Assembly (NCBI RefSeq): GCF_000172555.1
Contig: NZ_ABOX02000042.1
Location: 1-64,000, forward strand
DNA from: Pedosphaera parvula Ellin514
Lineage (GTDB): Bacteria; Verrucomicrobiota; Verrucomicrobiia; Limisphaerales; Pedosphaeraceae
Length of the DNA: 64,000 nt
Direction of reading: 5' to 3'
Part shown: one piece after another, positions 61,020 through 64,000 of the stretch
Layout: every line of letters starts with the position of its first letter
Numbering within the stretch: position 1 is the first letter of the stretch
Program-made: the position numbers and the translations under genes
The notes under the pieces: generated by a model
Databases searched by the model: none
What the model saw: only the letters and a program-made list of their open reading frames with translations
What the model was told of the DNA's origin: nothing

Positions 61020-63977
61020 TCAGAGTTTCACTCGATAAAACTTCTTCGCAGCCGCCGGCGTCACCGTGTAAGGCGAAGTGGCCGCTGTCACATCGGTGTA
61101 AGGTCCGGTCACCTGATCAGCAGCTTGCAGGAGTCCTGCCGGCCAGACAATCTGCAACTGATTGCCCAAAGGTTGAAGGGTCATTTTTACTGGAGCCGAG
61201 GCAAAGCTCACTCCATTGATGCTTCCACCCACATACATGGCGCTGATTTCCATCGGTGACAGCACACGCTGCCACACGCCGAAGTCGTCAATGTCGGCTT
61301 CGCCGGTTTCGGCATAGGTGCCGGTTGGATCCTGCCCGATGTTGGTGGGCTGGCCAGTGTTCAAATCACCAGCTCCCACAATCGGACGCCCGTCAACACG
61401 GATGCCATCAACATAAGTGAGCCCATAGCCGTTGCGATCAAATGTGTGCACCACATGATGCCAATTCCCATCATTAATGGTGCCATCTCCCCCATTGGCC
61501 CCCATACCCGTCGAGCCCGTCTTGTCATAGAGCGACCATCCCCAGCCGCCAGATTTGTACGAGGGAGCGATCACATAACCGGGGCTGTAGGTCGAACCCA
61601 ATGCGTTGCACAGGAACGGCAGATCACCCTGCAAAGCTCCCGCCGGTTGCCGTACCCAGAAGGCTACCGAGAAGTTCACGTTGGAACTAAACTGGAGATC
61701 CGGCCGCAGGCCGAGCGTCACATAACTATAGCTCGCCGAGCTGGAATCCGTGAAGTAATGCAGCGCATTGGCGCCGATCTTACCCGGAACAAACGTCGTC
61801 GCGCCCACATTGGTGCCGTTATTTCCCCGTCCGGAATAATCGCGATAATCACCGTCAAACTTGAGGTGCATTAACAGGCCGGAAGTCACATCCACCACCG
61901 TGGGAGCGGGCAACACCGTGAGATGCGCGGCACTGCTGTTGGTGGTCCCGAATGGATTGCTCACGGTCACGGAATAATTTCCAGCGTTGGTCAAATCCAA
62001 CGGTGAGACAACGAGTGTATCGGAGGTCGCGTCGGCAATATCCACGCCGTTAAACTTCCATTGGTAAGAAACTGGATCGGTGCCCCCACCATACACCGTG
62101 AATACTCCCTGCAAGGTGACATAATTGGTCGTGGCCACGGGCTGAACTCCCACGGCTGCAGGAGTACTGCTGCCATACCGCGCCGCATAATGGGCCTGAA
62201 CCTGGGTGGCACTCAAGGCCGTCCCATAGATTGCCACTTCATCCATGCTGCCGGTGAAGTTGAAATCGTAAGGGCCTGTAGCAGATGACCCAGACTGCCG
62301 CGATCCAATGCTCACTGCGTGTGTCGAGGGAAGAATGTCACCTGGAGCCGTCGTCGTAGCCACTTCCACACCATTCACAAAAAGATGTAGCGAGCCGCCG
62401 GGACCATCGCATACACCCACCAAATGTTGCCAGGTACCATCAAGAGCAATCGATGAATTGCACGATTGGATCACGTTCTGTGTACCGCGAACGAAAAAGC
62501 GATATTTTCCTCCGTTGCCGTTGTCCAGATTGAACTGTTCGCCTCCGGCTCCAGTTCCTTTGGTAATGAATCCTACGTCACCATTCTGAACCACCGGCCC
62601 TTTCACCCAAGCTTCAACAGAGAAAGCTGCATTAGTGCCAGTGCCAAAATCGATGCCCTGAATATTTCCTACAAAGCTGTTGAATTGAGGACCAATACTC
62701 ATCGCCGCGTTGGTATCAATCGCTGAATAGCCCGGCACTCCCAAGGTCGCGTTCGTATACTGGCCATCATGATTTCCCAGATAATCATGCGCCACGGTTC
62801 CGTTGGTTTCTCCCAGGCGCCAGTAGGCCAGCGGATTATCAGCCAATATCGTCGCCGCATAAGCCCCCGCTGGAGCCCCCACGACTGTGAGAGCAACCGT
62901 GACTGTATTGGTGGCCCCATGTGTGTTGGTAATGGTGCAACTATAATTGCCAGCATTCGCGAATTGCAAATTGCTCAACGGATAACTCGAAGCCGTTGCT
63001 CCCGCTATCTTCGTCGTACCATTAAAGTACCACTGGTAAGCCAGCGGTGCTGTGCCGGCGGCAGTAACGGAGAGCGTGCCGAAACCGCCCTGATATCGCG
63101 AAAACGCCTGGGGTTGTTGCAGAATGTATGGCGGACTGGATTGCACGGCCAGTGCCACGATCGAACTCGTAATCGCCCCATAATTATTGGTGATGACCAC
63201 CGCATAGCTTCCGCTGTCGCTGGCTGCGATGCTGCTGAAAGCCAAACTGGAAGTCGTTTTACCTGTGATGGAAGCTCCATTCTTGGTCCACTGATAGTTC
63301 AATGTTGGCGTACCAACAGCACCAACTGTAATAGTCAGCGCAGAACCTTCGAAAACCGATCCCGGTAATTGCGGCTGCTGCGAAATGAGAGGCGCGATAT
63401 TCCCGGAATAAAATATTTGTTGGATTTGCGATAACGACAACGCGCTGTCAAAGATGGCAACTTCATCTATGCTTCCGGCAAAAAGCCGGTCTGTTGCATG
63501 ATCTGGCACCCCGCCAATTGTTACGGAAGCCGCGCTGCCAAAAAATGCGCTCGGAGTTGGCTGCGACCCATCGAGCGTTCCATCCACATAGATGGCTTGA
63601 GTTGTCCCATCATACACCCCTGCTAAAAAGTGCCATTGACCGTCATTAATATTATGCACTCCAGCCGCATCTTTATTTGCTCCGACTGCAAAGTGTGCAA
63701 ACCCGTCGGCATCCATGGAGACGCGCCAGGAGGTGTCCCCCTTTCCTACTATCGTCTGGAATCGACCATCGGCCGGATTGCCTTTTACCCAAACGGTCGC
63801 GGTCATCGGCCCAATTAAATTAAGCCCGTCAGCAGTTCCCAGATCAATAAACCCTGTCGCGCCATTGAAATTAAAAGCACGGTTGTTGGCACCAATCCAC
63901 TGTTCGGAACTCCTGCCACCCCGGTCACCACTCTGGATAAATAAGACCGTCTGCCGTATTGGCCAGACTCCCGCTGT
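61020..63977 (-). CDS. LamG/immunoglobulin-domain secreted protein, 5' end disrupted or outside window
   Basis: The frame is open from 61020 to a stop at 63978; the only ATG near the 5' end (63806) lies inside a LamG domain, so the true start is upstream. Domains in order (from N): LamG concanavalin-like (GNDGQWHFLAGVYDG-type WHFLAGVYDG, FAGSIDEVAIFDSALS), two Ig-like (YQWTKNGASITG, YQWYFNGTTKIAG), LamG (WQHLVGVCDGPGGSLHLF, GSMDEVAIYGTALS), Ig-like (YQWKFNGVDIADA), LamG (WHHVVHTFDRNGYGLTYVDG, EADIDDFGVWQRVLS). Such proteins are surface adhesins or polysaccharide binders. No signal or anchor is visible because the 5' end is missing. Confidence 0.8.
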   Translation of the reverse strand, partial: TAGVWPIRQTVLFIQSGDRGGRSSEQWIGANNRAFNFNGATGFIDLGTADGLNLIGPMTATVWVKGNPADGRFQTIVGKGDTSWRVSMDADGFAHFAVGANKDAAGVHNINDGQWHFLAGVYDGTTQAIYVDGTLDGSQPTPSAFFGSAASVTIGGVPDHATDRLFAGSIDEVAIFDSALSLSQIQQIFYSGNIAPLISQQPQLPGSVFEGSALTITVGAVGTPTLNYQWTKNGASITGKTTSSLAFSSIAASDSGSYAVVITNNYGAITSSIVALAVQSSPPYILQQPQAFSRYQGGFGTLSVTAAGTAPLAYQWYFNGTTKIAGATASSYPLSNLQFANAGNYSCTITNTHGATNTVTVALTVVGAPAGAYAATILADNPLAYWRLGETNGTVAHDYLGNHDGQYTNATLGVPGYSAIDTNAAMSIGPQFNSFVGNIQGIDFGTGTNAAFSVEAWVKGPVVQNGDVGFITKGTGAGGEQFNLDNGNGGKYRFFVRGTQNVIQSCNSSIALDGTWQHLVGVCDGPGGSLHLFVNGVEVATTTAPGDILPSTHAVSIGSRQSGSSATGPYDFNFTGSMDEVAIYGTALSATQVQAHYAARYGSSTPAAVGVQPVATTNYVTLQGVFTVYGGGTDPVSYQWKFNGVDIADATSDTLVVSPLDLTNAGNYSVTVSNPFGTTNSSAAHLTVLPAPTVVDVTSGLLMHLKFDGDYRDYSGRGNNGTNVGATTFVPGKIGANALHYFTDSSSASYSYVTLGLRPDLQFSSNVNFSVAFWVRQPAGALQGDLPFLCNALGSTYSPGYVIAPSYKSGGWGWSLYDKTGSTGMGANGGDGTINDGNWHHVVHTFDRNGYGLTYVDGIRVDGRPIVGAGDLNTGQPTNIGQDPTGTYAETGEADIDDFGVWQRVLSPMEISAMYVGGSINGVSFASAPVKMTLQPLGNQLQIVWPAGLLQAADQVTGPYTDVTAATSPYTVTPAAAKKFYRVKL

Positions 63978-64000
63978 TCACAGTCACCGGAAACGTGCTG

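Overview
The window looks like a chromosomal segment of a soil- or freshwater-type Verrucomicrobiota bacterium, probably from the Pedosphaera/Limisphaerales side. This is inferred from gene style: GYF/DUF4190 membrane proteins, a giant bacterial alpha-2-macroglobulin, YfhO-type membrane paralogs, LamG/Ig secreted proteins, pseudopilin-like C-termini and degenerate phrase-like intergenic repeats. No rRNA, tRNA or CRISPR array was seen, so the placement is a best guess.

Layout. 1-8 kb: a DUF2752 gene cut by the window edge, two GYF-domain paralogs, a small membrane protein, galactokinase, a DUF4190/pseudopilin-like fusion, a lipoprotein with a TIM-barrel look, and mutS. 8-18 kb: a cysteine-containing small membrane protein, the 2038-residue alpha-2-macroglobulin, a PhyH-type dioxygenase and a TonB/ExbB/ExbD-like energy-transduction operon. 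18-25.4 kb: three YfhO-like membrane paralogs. 26-30 kb: a PQQ-propeller protein, an alkaline-phosphatase-superfamily enzyme and a 3-dehydroquinate-synthase-like enzyme, the last two resembling EboF and EboD of the ebo cluster. 30-38 kb: aspartate-semialdehyde dehydrogenase, a membrane/TPR protein, a methyltransferase and a methyltransferase-glycosyltransferase fusion, an RhlE-type helicase and an RGG-rich protein. 39-46.7 kb: a FecR-like protein, DUF1275 protein, flavoprotein disulfide reductase, a secreted CHAP hydrolase with a seven-bladed lectin-like propeller, and an S9 peptidase interrupted by an in-frame stop.

46.7-57.4 kb is the accessory core. An HNH nuclease gene borders a visibly AT-richer, tightly packed leftward operon: XRE controller, C5-cytosine DNA methyltransferase, a protein with two GHKL ATPase domains, a receiver-domain protein ending in an RX4H HEPN-like motif, and a Mig-type (thymine-DNA) HhH glycosylase. 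A near-perfect 20-bp inverted repeat sits at the controller start. I read this as a controller-regulated, methylation-linked defence system in which a two-component-like ATPase/receiver pair may replace the usual restriction enzyme, with a HEPN RNase as possible effector and the glycosylase repairing 5mC deamination. I do not recognise it as a named system. Immediately upstream is a vWA/PP2C/protein-kinase triad of the TerY-P type.

57.4-64 kb: a GH18 chitinase broken by a one-base frameshift, a degraded copy of its C-terminal part, an AI-2E/PerM-family permease, a strong terminator, and a LamG/Ig protein that runs to the window edge with an apparently disrupted 5' part.
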